Shown: positions 8,444 through 16,556 of the stretch, piece after piece
Layout of the letters: each line of letters begins with the position of its first letter
Numbering within the stretch: the first letter of the stretch is position 1
DNA from: Leptospiraceae bacterium
GTDB taxonomy: Bacteria > Spirochaetota > Leptospiria > Leptospirales > Leptospiraceae
Assembly: GCA_016708435.1 (NCBI GenBank)
Contig: JADJFV010000033.1
Span: 248,001 to 312,000, forward strand
Length of the DNA: 64,000 nt
Direction: 5' to 3'
Program-made: the position numbers and the translations under genes
The notes under the pieces: model-generated
Seen by the model: only the letters and a program-made list of their open reading frames with translations
The model's database searches: none
What the model was told of the DNA's origin: nothing

Positions 8444-8646
8444 TGCCTTATATTGAAATTAAAACCAGAGCGAGAATAGATAAAGGATTGGCAGAATCTT
8501 TAATCCAGAAAGGATCTATTACAGCAGTCCTTACAACTGGAATTATTTCTGCTAGCGCAAAACAGTTATTTGATTCTGCTGGAATTGCATGGGCAGAAAA
8601 TATTCCTGAACATGAATTCACAAAGTTAGAAAGTTTGGAGATGTAA
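8443..8646 (+). CDS. Small hypothetical protein, possibly a restriction-nuclease-fold fragment
   Basis: The 67 residues begin MPYIEIKTRARIDKGLAESL and continue SITAVLTTGIISASAKQLFD. The IEIK segment followed by a strand and TTG...SAKQL is loosely reminiscent of the ExK strand and following helix of Mrr-like PD-(D/E)xK nucleases, but the protein is too short for a complete domain, so this is only a suggestion. It overlaps the previous gene by one base and ends 1 bp before the next start. Confidence 0.6.
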   Translation: MPYIEIKTRARIDKGLAESLIQKGSITAVLTTGIISASAKQLFDSAGIAWAENIPEHEFTKLESLEM

Positions 8647-8647
8647 C

Positions 8648-9034
8648 TTGGAAATTTTATTTTATACAAAAGATGGAAACAATTTAGTAATTGATGTATC
8701 TGATATATTTTACAAATGGCTTGCTCTTTCGGAATTTTCTAAAATCCAAACATCGCACAGTATTACGTTAAAAGTTGACGAAGAAGAAGTTTCCATTCAG
8801 GCAGTAGAGCTAACAGAACAAAACCGCAATTCCTATATTTCCTTTTTTCAAAAATGTATTCTCTCAGAAAGTTATGACTTAGTTTTAAAAATGGAGTCTA
8901 GTTCTAAACCGGGGCTACTCAAAGCTAGCTCCTTCGAAGGAAGCTTGGAAAACTTACAGTATCGTATTAAGAAGTTTTATGAACTTCTGAGGTGCTTGGA
9001 AGATAGAACGTGGGTATATATGGAGTATGTGTGA
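8648..9034 (+). CDS. Hypothetical protein preceding the type ISP R-M gene
   Basis: The 128-residue protein starts at a TTG at 8648, chosen because GGAG lies 8 bases upstream and no ATG is available. It has a mixed alpha/beta composition (EILFYTKDGNNLVIDVSDIF; CILSESYDLVLKMESS; YRIKKFYELLRCLEDRTWVY) with no membrane segment. The family was not recognised. It ends 24 bp before the R-M gene, whose own AGGAA ribosome-binding site lies in that gap. Confidence 0.6.
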   Translation: MEILFYTKDGNNLVIDVSDIFYKWLALSEFSKIQTSHSITLKVDEEEVSIQAVELTEQNRNSYISFFQKCILSESYDLVLKMESSSKPGLLKASSFEGSLENLQYRIKKFYELLRCLEDRTWVYMEYV

Positions 9035-9058
9035 GTAAAAGGAAATTAGGAATACATA

Positions 9059-11896
9059 ATGCCGATTAGCCAATACATCGAAAATATAAACAAACTCTAC
9101 AAGACTGGTCATGCGAGAGAGCATTCTTACCGTAGCGACTTACAGGTATTAATCAATACTATCGTTACTGATGTTTTAGTAACAAATGAACCCGCAAGAA
9201 TTGAATGTGGTGCACCTGATTATATTATTACGAAGAGAGATATTCCAGTTGGTTATATCGAAGCGAAAGATATTGGAGTAGATTTAGAAAGCAAATCACT
9301 CAAAGAACAATTTGATAGATACAAAGCTTCTTTGCAGAATTTGATTTTTACGGATTATCTAACGTTTCATCTTTATATCAATGGAGAATTTAAAACAAAA
9401 GTCCAGATCGCAGAAATTAAAAATGGAAAAATAATTCCACTGTCCCAAAACTTTTCTATGTTCACTGATCTCATAAAAGATTTCTGTCTATTCGAAGGAC
9501 AAACAATTAAATCCTCTTCGACGTTAGCCGCTATGATGGCGAAGAAAGCTAGGATGTTAGAAAATATAATTGAAGCAGCTTTACTTTCAGATATTAAAAA
9601 AGAAGAAACGAGTTCTCTGAGAGATCAAATGGATGCGTTTCAAAAAATACTAATCCATGATATTAAACCAAAAGAATTTGCAGACATCTATGCCCAGACA
9701 ATCGCCTACGGAATGTTTGCCGCAAGGTTTCATGATAAGACTTTGGAAACTTTCTCTCGCCAAGAAGCAGCAGAGCTAATTCCCAAATCAAATCCATTTC
9801 TAAGAAGTTTATTCAGTTATATCGCAGGTCCCGATATTGATGACCGGATAAAATGGATTGTAGAATCATTAGCCGAAATATTTCGCTCTGCTGATGTTGC
9901 CTCTCTATTAAAAGATTTTGGAAAATCCACGCAGACGCAAGACCCAATCATTCATTTCTATGAAACCTTTCTGACTGAGTATGACCCTGCTCTTCGTAAA
10001 GCTCGTGGTGTTTGGTATACTCCAAGTCCTGCTGTGAACTTCATTGTGCGTGCGATAGACGATATACTAAAGACTGAATTTGGAATCAGAGAAGGAATTG
10101 CAGATAGTTCGATGATTGATATAGAAGTAAAACAACCCGGCGAAAAGAAACCCACAAAGAAAAAAGTCCATCGTGTTCAATTTCTAGACCCTGCAACAGG
10201 AACAGGAACATTCATCGCCGAACTCATTCGTCAAGTCTACCAAAAGTTCCAAGGTCAAGAAGGCATCTGGAGTAATTATGTGGAGAATCATCTTATACCG
10301 CGACTGCATGGATTCGAACTACTCATGGCATCTTACGCAATGGCACATTTAAAAATCGACATGCTCTTACAAGAGACTGATTTTAAACCCACCAAGAACC
10401 AACGCCTGAAAATCTATCTCACCAACTCCCTCGAAGAATACCAAGAAGACGATAGAACCTTATTCGCATTAGCCCGTTGGCTCAGTGAAGAAGCCCAACA
10501 AGCAAACGACGTTAAGCGCGATACCCCTGTGATGGTAGTAATGGGTAATCCGCCTTATGCGGTCAGCAGTAGCAATAAAAGCGATTGGATTCAAAACCTA
10601 GTGGCTGATTACAAAAAAGATTTGAATGAAAAAAACATTCAACCACTTTCTGATGACTATATCAAGTTCATTCGTTTCGGTCAGCATTTCATTGACAAAA
10701 CAGGCGAAGGCATATTGGCATATATCTCAAATAACAGTTTCATCGACGGACTCATCCACCGTCAGATGCGAAAACATTTACTAGAAAGCTTCGATAAAAT
10801 CTACATCCTAGACCTACATGGCAATGCAAAGAAAAAAGAAGTCTCTCCAGATGGCACACCCGACCAAAATGTATTTGATATAATGCAAGGTGTATCCATT
10901 AACCTCTTCATCAAAACAAACAAAAAAAAGAAAAAGGAACTCGCCAAAGTATTTCACTACGACCTATTCGGAAAACGAGAATTGAAATATGATTTCTTAA
11001 ATGAGAATAGTGTTAAAAAGATTGAGTGGAATAATCTGGATTATGCGGAACCTAATTATTATTTTGTGAAGAAAGATTTTGAAGGTGGGAATGAATACGA
11101 TACAGGCTTTTCCTTAGGAGAATTATTCTTATCATCTAGCACTGGTGTTGAGACAGGTAATGATGAAAAATTTATTCAGTTCAGCCTAGAAGACTTTGGT
11201 AAGGAAAATATTGAAAATTCGAATATTAATAAAATAAATAAGATTACATACAGACCTTTTGACATAAGATATTGTTATTACGATAATGATTTATTGCGAA
11301 GAGCTGCTTTCAAAAATCTAAAAAACTTCTTACATGAAAACATTGGATTAGCTTTCCCAAGACAGTCAACAAATTTAGAATGGTCTCATATTCAAGTAAT
11401 TAAAGATTTATTTGATAATAGAGCACATTATAGTAATAAAGGGCGCTCTTTAATTTGCCCTCTCTATCTCTATCCAGATACCGCCAATCCAATGTTAGGC
11501 GCGACATCATACAGTAGAGACGCGATTCATCGCGTCTCCACAGAAGAGCCTAATCGCAAACCAAATCTAAATATGGATATCGTAAACGAGATTGCGGGCA
11601 AATTGGGATTAACCTTTACAGGGGAAAAAGATGCGACATCATATAGTAAAGACGCGATTAATCGCGTCTCTACGAAGAAATCGTCAATCGAAAATCCGAA
11701 ATCATTTTCCCCCATCGATCTATTGGATTACATCTACGCGGTATTGCATTCACCATCGTATAGAGAAACATACAAAGAATTTTTAAAGATAGATTTTCCG
11801 CGAATACCGTATCCATCCATAACGAACATTTTGGCAATTGGTAAAATTGGGCGGAGAACTCAGACAAATTCATTTATTAGAATCCGATGTGGTTAA
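9059..11896 (+). CDS. Type ISP restriction-modification enzyme (fused nuclease and N6-adenine methyltransferase), frameshifted near the 3' end
   Basis: Type ISP enzymes combine an N-terminal Mrr-like nuclease, a translocase and a DNA methyltransferase in one chain; many are defence proteins against phage DNA. Here residues 53-70 hold PD...EAK (GAPDYIITKRDIPVGYIEAK), the nuclease signature. The methyltransferase has GVWYTPSPAVNFIVRAIDD, SAM motif DPATGTGTFIAEL (about 374) and catalytic NPPYA (about 495). No clear helicase Walker A was seen, so it may be of the shorter subtype lacking a translocase. The frame shifts at about 11805-11830: after FPRIPYPS the expected FWxLVKLGGELRQIHLLES continues in another frame to 12257. 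Two in-frame palindromic insertions lie in this ORF and one in the downstream piece. The full gene would span 9059-12257. Confidence 0.88.
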   Translation: MPISQYIENINKLYKTGHAREHSYRSDLQVLINTIVTDVLVTNEPARIECGAPDYIITKRDIPVGYIEAKDIGVDLESKSLKEQFDRYKASLQNLIFTDYLTFHLYINGEFKTKVQIAEIKNGKIIPLSQNFSMFTDLIKDFCLFEGQTIKSSSTLAAMMAKKARMLENIIEAALLSDIKKEETSSLRDQMDAFQKILIHDIKPKEFADIYAQTIAYGMFAARFHDKTLETFSRQEAAELIPKSNPFLRSLFSYIAGPDIDDRIKWIVESLAEIFRSADVASLLKDFGKSTQTQDPIIHFYETFLTEYDPALRKARGVWYTPSPAVNFIVRAIDDILKTEFGIREGIADSSMIDIEVKQPGEKKPTKKKVHRVQFLDPATGTGTFIAELIRQVYQKFQGQEGIWSNYVENHLIPRLHGFELLMASYAMAHLKIDMLLQETDFKPTKNQRLKIYLTNSLEEYQEDDRTLFALARWLSEEAQQANDVKRDTPVMVVMGNPPYAVSSSNKSDWIQNLVADYKKDLNEKNIQPLSDDYIKFIRFGQHFIDKTGEGILAYISNNSFIDGLIHRQMRKHLLESFDKIYILDLHGNAKKKEVSPDGTPDQNVFDIMQGVSINLFIKTNKKKKKELAKVFHYDLFGKRELKYDFLNENSVKKIEWNNLDYAEPNYYFVKKDFEGGNEYDTGFSLGELFLSSSTGVETGNDEKFIQFSLEDFGKENIENSNINKINKITYRPFDIRYCYYDNDLLRRAAFKNLKNFLHENIGLAFPRQSTNLEWSHIQVIKDLFDNRAHYSNKGRSLICPLYLYPDTANPMLGATSYSRDAIHRVSTEEPNRKPNLNMDIVNEIAGKLGLTFTGEKDATSYSKDAINRVSTKKSSIENPKSFSPIDLLDYIYAVLHSPSYRETYKEFLKIDFPRIPYPSITNILAIGKIGRRTQTNSFIRIRCG
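11501..11546 (+). repeat. In-frame palindromic element, copy 1
   Basis: The core is the perfect palindrome arms GAGACGCGAT/ATCGCGTCTC (11517-11538), preceded by GCGACATCATA. It encodes ATSYSRDAIHRVSTEE within the R-M protein (residues about 815-832), just before the conserved RKPNLN segment. It shares its left part and core with copies 2 and 3. Confidence 0.85.
11633..11706 (+). repeat. In-frame palindromic element, copy 2
   Basis: Core palindrome GACGCGATTAATCGCGTC (11651-11668), with the same left flank as copy 1 and the same right flank as copy 3 (TCGTCAATCGAAAATCC). It encodes ATSYSKDAINRVST then KKSSIENPKSF and lies between FTGEKD and the conserved SPIDLLDYIYAVLHSP. Confidence 0.88.
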
Positions 11897-12257
11897 TACG
11901 TATATAACGACGTATCCTGTGGATGGTGATAATGTGGTTGGGAAAATATCATACGTAACGGATATGGCATCGAATAGTAAAGACGCGATGAATCGCGTCT
12001 CTACGGAAAAATCGTCAATCGAAAATCCACAATCGTCATTCGGCAATGTCTTTATCAACGACAAACAGTATTTTGCCAATGTTCCCGAAGTAGCATGGAA
12101 TTTTTATATTGGTGGATACCAGCCAGCACAGAAATGGTTGAAAGACAGAAAAGACCGCGCGCTTGGGTATGAAGATATTTTACATTATCAAAAGATCATT
12201 GTAGCATTGACCGAGACGGATAGGATAATGAAAGAGATAGATGAGGTGGAGACATGA
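11838..12257 (+). CDS. C-terminal fragment of the type ISP R-M enzyme (out of frame)
   Basis: This frame carries the end of the same protein: VKLGGELRQIHLLESDVVN, ITTYPVDGDNVV, VPEVAWNFYIGGYQPAQKWL and EDILHYQKIIVALTETDRIM are conserved type ISP C-terminal segments. Reading back, the frame also encodes TFWQL just upstream of its first ATG, so the break lies near 11805-11830. It holds the third palindromic insertion. Its TGA stop overlaps the ATG of the PIN gene (ATGA). It is not an independent gene; whether the break is real or an assembly indel cannot be told from the sequence. Confidence 0.85.
   Translation: MVKLGGELRQIHLLESDVVNTYITTYPVDGDNVVGKISYVTDMASNSKDAMNRVSTEKSSIENPQSSFGNVFINDKQYFANVPEVAWNFYIGGYQPAQKWLKDRKDRALGYEDILHYQKIIVALTETDRIMKEIDEVET
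11965..12040 (+). repeat. In-frame palindromic element, copy 3
   Basis: Core GACGCGATGAATCGCGTC (11982-11999) with one mismatch in the centre, and right flank TCGTCAATCGAAAATCC as in copy 2. It encodes ASNSKDAMNRVSTEKSSIEN between TYPVDGDNVV and the conserved INDKQYF. It is read in the same frame of the element as copies 1 and 2. Confidence 0.88.
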
Positions 12258-12691
12258 TACGAGTGTATTTGGATAATTGTTGTTTTAACAGACCATTTGA
12301 TGATAAAAGTCAAATTCGAGTAAAGCTAGAAGCTGAGGCGAAACTTTATATTCAGGAAGAAATTAGGCTTGGTAAATTGGAGTTAATCTGGTCATATATT
12401 TTAGAATACGAAAATGCTTCGAATCCATTTAAAGAAAAAGTGAAGCAAATTTTAGAATGGAAAATTATTGCAATTAAGACAATCGTAGAAAATAGAAAAG
12501 TAAAAGAAAATTCTAGTCTATTTATGAAAATAGGAATTAAGAAAAAAGATTCTCTTCATATTGCATGTGCGCTTGAAGGAAAGTGCGATTATTTTATTAC
12601 GACGGATGATAAAGTATTGCAAAAAGCTAAAAGCATTAAGAATATTGAAATTGTTGATCCAATTCAATTTATTAAGATAATCGGAGAATAG
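12254..12691 (+). CDS. PIN-domain protein, likely toxin ribonuclease
   Basis: The 145-residue protein starts MIRVYLDNCCFNRPFDDKSQ, the first PIN acidic strand. SLHIACALEGKCDYFITTDD carries the later acidic positions (D in KKKDSLHIA, and TTDD). PIN domains are Mg2+-dependent ribonucleases and usually the toxins of VapBC-type modules. The ATG overlaps the TGA of the R-M gene by four bases, so it is co-translated with a defence gene. The small gene 3 bp downstream is the probable partner. The LDNCCFNRPFDD subgroup is widespread, but its targets are not established. Confidence 0.85.
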   Translation: MIRVYLDNCCFNRPFDDKSQIRVKLEAEAKLYIQEEIRLGKLELIWSYILEYENASNPFKEKVKQILEWKIIAIKTIVENRKVKENSSLFMKIGIKKKDSLHIACALEGKCDYFITTDDKVLQKAKSIKNIEIVDPIQFIKIIGE

Positions 12692-12693
12692 CA

Positions 12694-12942
12694 ATGATTA
12701 CAGATACAGAATTAAAACTAAAAGCATACGATGTTCTGCGAGAAAAATTAAACCTTGTTGATGTAGAAAGATTTATTTCTATTATTCAGAAAGAAAAATT
12801 TGATTATACAAAATGGAGAGAAAATCTTTTTGAAGATATGACTTTGGATGAACTGAGCAACAAGGCAATGAAATACTATAATAAACAAAATCCGCCTGCT
12901 AAAAAAACGACTAAGACTAGGAGTATCGGAAAAATAAAATGA
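12694..12942 (+). CDS. Small partner of the PIN protein, putative antitoxin
   Basis: The 82-residue protein (LKAYDVLREKLNLVDVERFI, then FDYTKWRENLFEDMTLDELS) is helical, with a basic tail (KKTTKTRSIGKIK). The LVDVERFI...FDYTKWRENLFED pattern recurs in small proteins next to PIN genes with the LDNCCFNRPF start, which suggests an antitoxin, although it lies downstream rather than upstream of the toxin. The ATG is 2 bp after the PIN stop. The 213 bp that follow show no gene. Confidence 0.65.
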   Translation: MITDTELKLKAYDVLREKLNLVDVERFISIIQKEKFDYTKWRENLFEDMTLDELSNKAMKYYNKQNPPAKKTTKTRSIGKIK

Positions 12943-13155
12943 GAACAGATAAAGTTTCGATCTTATAGGTTTAAGGTCTTATTCAAGCATTAAGTAGGTG
13001 TAACAATCTCCCAAAAAAAACTTCACACAATTACGCAGTTCGACAAATAAAAAGATTTGCTTTGAACACGATTAAAACGATTAGTAAAAATGGAACGCAG
13101 CAAAACCCGAAATAATATGCATTGTAGGATTTCTGCGTAGTCAAAGAATTGTATT

Positions 13156-14457
13156 ATGGAAAATTTATCGATCTCGTCCTATTTATCTCTATCGTTTAGT
13201 TTTGGGTTATTATCCCTTCTTACACCTTGTGTGTTTCCATTGATTCCTATCACTGTTTCTTATTTTACGAAACGCCAGGAGGCTGAACATGCGAAGCCAG
13301 TTTTTGATGCGCTTTTATATTCTCTAGGAATTATTCTTTCGTTTAGTATAGCTGGTTTTTTAATTGCACTTCTTTTTGGTGCAAGCGGATTAAATAGATT
13401 AGCCTCAAATCCATATATGAACTTGATTATTGCAGTTGTATTTATATTGTTTGCTTTTAATCTATTTGGAATGTTTGAAATTTTAGTTTCGAGTAGCTTA
13501 CTCACAAAGCTTTCTAATTTTCAATCCAAGAACAATCTACTGAGTATATGGGTAATGTCTTTTACATTTACACTTACGACTTTTACTTGCACGATGCCAT
13601 TTATTGGAACGGTGCTTGTGTCTGCTTCGAAGGGGGAATGGTTTTATCCCATACTTGGAATGCTTGGTTATAGCTTTGCTTTCTCGATTCCATTCTTTTT
13701 ACTTGCTTTGTTTCCTTCTGTCATCAAGAAGCTTCCTCGCTCAGGAAATTGGATGGTATCTTTTAAAATCATCTTAGGCTTTTTAGAATTAGCCGCTGCT
13801 CTTAAATTTATAAGCAATGCTGATCTCGTTTTTGGATGGAAGATACTTTCAAGAGAATTCTTTTTAGTTATCTGGGCTTCTCTTTTTATTGGAGCGGCGC
13901 TTTATTTATTTGGGTTCTTTTATTTTTCTCATGAGAAGAAAGAGGAGGGGAAATCAGCTCTAAGAATATTTGCTGCTATTTTCTTTCTTTCTGTTTCTCT
14001 TAATTTTTTAACAGCTACCAATGGTCGTTCCCTTGGTGAGTTAGATGCCTATTTACCGCCACCGAGTAATCAAATGAGTCATACCAAATTAGTAGAAGAG
14101 TTAGTGTGGATGGATAATTTAGAGCTTGCCAAAGCAGAGTCAAATAAATCAGGCAAAAAGATATTTGTAGATTTTACAGGCTATACCTGCACGAACTGTA
14201 GATGGATGGAGCAGAATATTTTCCCTGAACCGGAGGTGAAAGAATTACTATCGAGGTATATACTCGTTCGCCTCTATACGGATGGGGAAGAAAAAGTTCA
14301 CGAAGAAAACCAGAAATACGAAGAAGATAAATTTGGAACGATCGCTCTTCCACTTTACGTAGGAATGGATGCAAATGAAAAAGTCTTAAATCAATTTCTA
14401 GGAATGACGCGAGATAAAGAGGAATACAAAAGGTTTTTAAAAGGAATGTTAGAGTAG
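13156..14457 (+). CDS. DsbD-like thiol:disulfide interchange protein (membrane electron carrier with C-terminal thioredoxin domain)
   Basis: The 433 residues have about eight membrane helices. TPCVFPLIPITVSYF (helix 1) and TFTCTMPFIGTVLV (helix 4) carry the paired membrane cysteines next to prolines, as in DsbD/CcdA. The C-terminal domain (about 320-433) is thioredoxin-like: KKIFVDFTGYTCTNCRWMEQ with the CxxC motif CTNC. DsbD passes electrons from cytoplasmic thioredoxin to periplasmic proteins. The N-terminal DsbD-alpha domain is absent, giving the short form. The TAG stop lies within a palindromic repeat at 14454-14481, so the last codon or two may derive from that element. Confidence 0.88.
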   Translation: MENLSISSYLSLSFSFGLLSLLTPCVFPLIPITVSYFTKRQEAEHAKPVFDALLYSLGIILSFSIAGFLIALLFGASGLNRLASNPYMNLIIAVVFILFAFNLFGMFEILVSSSLLTKLSNFQSKNNLLSIWVMSFTFTLTTFTCTMPFIGTVLVSASKGEWFYPILGMLGYSFAFSIPFFLLALFPSVIKKLPRSGNWMVSFKIILGFLELAAALKFISNADLVFGWKILSREFFLVIWASLFIGAALYLFGFFYFSHEKKEEGKSALRIFAAIFFLSVSLNFLTATNGRSLGELDAYLPPPSNQMSHTKLVEELVWMDNLELAKAESNKSGKKIFVDFTGYTCTNCRWMEQNIFPEPEVKELLSRYILVRLYTDGEEKVHEENQKYEEDKFGTIALPLYVGMDANEKVLNQFLGMTRDKEEYKRFLKGMLE

Positions 14458-14481
14458 AGACGTTGCTCGCAACGTCTCTAC
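14454..14481. repeat. Palindrome GTAGAGACG...CGTCTCTAC overlapping the DsbD-like stop codon
   Basis: The 28-bp near-perfect palindrome (GTAGAGACGTTG / GCAACGTCTCTAC around TC) has the same ends as the in-frame elements of the R-M gene but a different centre. It supplies the TAG stop of the gene at 13156. It could also act as a bidirectional transcription terminator between two convergent genes. Confidence 0.75.
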
Positions 14482-14488
14482 GTATTTG

Positions 14489-14956
14489 TTAGAATACAGT
14501 GATAATTATTCCAGAAGGAACATCACACTTGCTAAAAAATGCTGACTTTGCTTGGTTCGGAGTTGCTACTTTATTTTGCGTAAAATTGCAATTAGTCGCA
14601 GCAATTTGAGAATCCACACATTTAATCAGCGCTTGATACATTTCGACAGAAGTCTGTGCAACGACTGGAGGAGTAGCTGCTGCATCTGCTGCAATGTCTG
14701 CCTTGAGATTCCCATCACTACACATTACTGCCGGATTGAATCCTGAGTTAGAACCGATGCACTGATTCATTCTAATTACAGCATTTGCACAATACTTTCT
14801 CGCCTCTGAATTTTCTGTAGTCCTATTGAGTAGCGATAACAAAAGTAGGTTATTCTTGTCAGATTGATCTCCTGTTTTACTAGTCTCAGTGCAACCAACG
14901 GCTGCAAGGACAATCAATCCAACGCTTATAAACTTAAGAGTTTTATTTAATTTCAT
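14489..14956 (-). CDS. Small lipoprotein
   Basis: The start is the ATG at 14956, preceded by AAGGAGAATAAAA; an in-frame upstream start at 14995 overlaps the porin gene and is less likely. The protein has 155 residues with a lipoprotein signal peptide MKLNKTLKFISVGLIVLAAV and lipid-attachment Cys22. The mature part has five further cysteines (YCANAVIRMNQCIG; VMCSDGN; IKCVDSQ; ATNCNF; SKCDVP), suggesting disulfides in the periplasm. No family was recognised. It lies 16 bp downstream of the porin gene and probably shares its transcript. Confidence 0.8.
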   Translation of the reverse strand: MKLNKTLKFISVGLIVLAAVGCTETSKTGDQSDKNNLLLLSLLNRTTENSEARKYCANAVIRMNQCIGSNSGFNPAVMCSDGNLKADIAADAAATPPVVAQTSVEMYQALIKCVDSQIAATNCNFTQNKVATPNQAKSAFFSKCDVPSGIIITVF

Positions 14957-14972
14957 TTTTATTCTCCTTTCC

Positions 14973-16556
14973 TTAGAACTTAGCAACAACGCCAATGATG
15001 ATGCCGTTCTGACCTTTGACAGCTCTTCCCGCTTGGTCGATGAACTGTGATCCGAGTGCCCAATCTCTTCTTAAGTCAACTTTGATGAGGAGATTTTCTG
15101 TAAAGTTATATGTAGGTGTCAAAGTAAATGTTCTAACTTGACCAAGGCTAGATGCTGGTCTTCCTAAGCCTGCAAATTTGGTGTTTGTTAATTCACCGGA
15201 TGCTGCTTGTAGATCATATCTATCTCGTGGATTAACAAAAGCCATTGGTTGATTTACAGTTAATGATCCACCATAGCGGCTATCGTCAATATTTTCATAA
15301 CGAGCGGCTACTGCGTATTTTTCGTTGATATTGTATTTTAACCAAATACCGTAGGTATTGTAGATTTTCTTAATGTCTTGTCCTTCTGGACGAAATTTCA
15401 AATCAGCACCACCTGTTTCTACGACACCGTTTCTGTTTGAGTCGATGTAGAAGCCGTCGTTAGTATAACCAGCAGCATTTGTAACTGCGTAACCAGATCT
15501 TTCGCCAAATGTCCAATCTAATAAAACAGTCAACTTATCAGTTGGGTTGAAAATGAAAGACATGTGGTTAATGAACCAATAATCTCTATTGTTCTTGCTT
15601 CTAGGATTCCACTGAGTATTAAGAGGTCCACCTGGTAATAATCCATTCATACCGTCTTGCGAAAGATAGAATTGGGCATCTGCCATTCTTCCTTGAGCAA
15701 CATCATTTCCGTAAAGTGTGTTCCATACAATTTTGAATTTATCTTTAATTGCATCAAATTTTACTTGAGTTCCAATTGATTTCATTGCATTTGGACCATC
15801 AGAGTAAACATGGTTACCGCTAATTGATTGATTTGGGCTAGTTAATAGTCCTGACTGAGGAGCGGCTCCGACTGTCGCAGCGTTTGCACCTGTTGGTGTA
15901 GTTCCACTGTATCCAAATTGTTGACCATTAGCTGTAAATCCAGTTCCTTGAGCACTATTGTATAAATAGAGACCAGCAGCTAATTTATCAGATAAAGTAA
16001 GAGTTGCTCTAGCACCTGTGTGGATAAAAGGGATTGTGTTAAAGAATATATACCCTATGGTGTAGTTCATATTGTCCTTAGAGTCCAATACCTCATTACC
16101 AATATGAGTTGCCATTTTACCAGCATCAATTACAAGTCCTTTTGCAACAGGAAAGTAAAGAGAAACATAGGCTTGCTGAACCATTTGCATATTGTAGATT
16201 GCATTAGAGGATTGATATGGTCTTTCTTGATACATATTATTTTGACCATTTTGCATATCTAATCTAAATCCCCATGGGGTTTCTTTTTCTGGAAGTTTTT
16301 CCACCGAAAGTTTCACCGCATTCACTGCAAACTGCTTGTTGTAAGTGTGAAATGTTCCAGTCGTATCTTGAGTTGAGCCTTGTCTGTTATTTGCAGTGTA
16401 GTTATAATACACATCTACATACCCAGAAAAATTTACCTTGTCATACCATTTAGCTTCCGCGGGCTTAGGATCAGAACCTTTTGGGGTAATGGTCTGAGCT
16501 GAAATTCCCACAGTTGAAAAGATGAGTAGGCATAAAAGAATATTTTTTGTCTTCAT
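14973..16556 (-). CDS. Outer-membrane beta-barrel porin, OmpL-like (bbp2 family)
   Basis: The 527-residue protein has a signal peptide (MKTKNILLCLLIFSTVGISA, cleavage before or after Gln21). The mature chain begins with WYDKVNFSGYVDVYYNYTAN, matching the start of the putative beta-barrel porin-2/OmpL-like family. Alternating strands end with an aromatic terminal residue (IIGVVAKF), the usual outer-membrane assembly signal. ALLDWTFGERSGY-type strands and GIWLKYNINEKYAVAARYEN support a barrel. The substrate is unknown. A good ribosome-binding site (GGAGATATAAAACG) precedes the ATG at 16556. Confidence 0.88.
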   Translation of the reverse strand: MKTKNILLCLLIFSTVGISAQTITPKGSDPKPAEAKWYDKVNFSGYVDVYYNYTANNRQGSTQDTTGTFHTYNKQFAVNAVKLSVEKLPEKETPWGFRLDMQNGQNNMYQERPYQSSNAIYNMQMVQQAYVSLYFPVAKGLVIDAGKMATHIGNEVLDSKDNMNYTIGYIFFNTIPFIHTGARATLTLSDKLAAGLYLYNSAQGTGFTANGQQFGYSGTTPTGANAATVGAAPQSGLLTSPNQSISGNHVYSDGPNAMKSIGTQVKFDAIKDKFKIVWNTLYGNDVAQGRMADAQFYLSQDGMNGLLPGGPLNTQWNPRSKNNRDYWFINHMSFIFNPTDKLTVLLDWTFGERSGYAVTNAAGYTNDGFYIDSNRNGVVETGGADLKFRPEGQDIKKIYNTYGIWLKYNINEKYAVAARYENIDDSRYGGSLTVNQPMAFVNPRDRYDLQAASGELTNTKFAGLGRPASSLGQVRTFTLTPTYNFTENLLIKVDLRRDWALGSQFIDQAGRAVKGQNGIIIGVVAKF

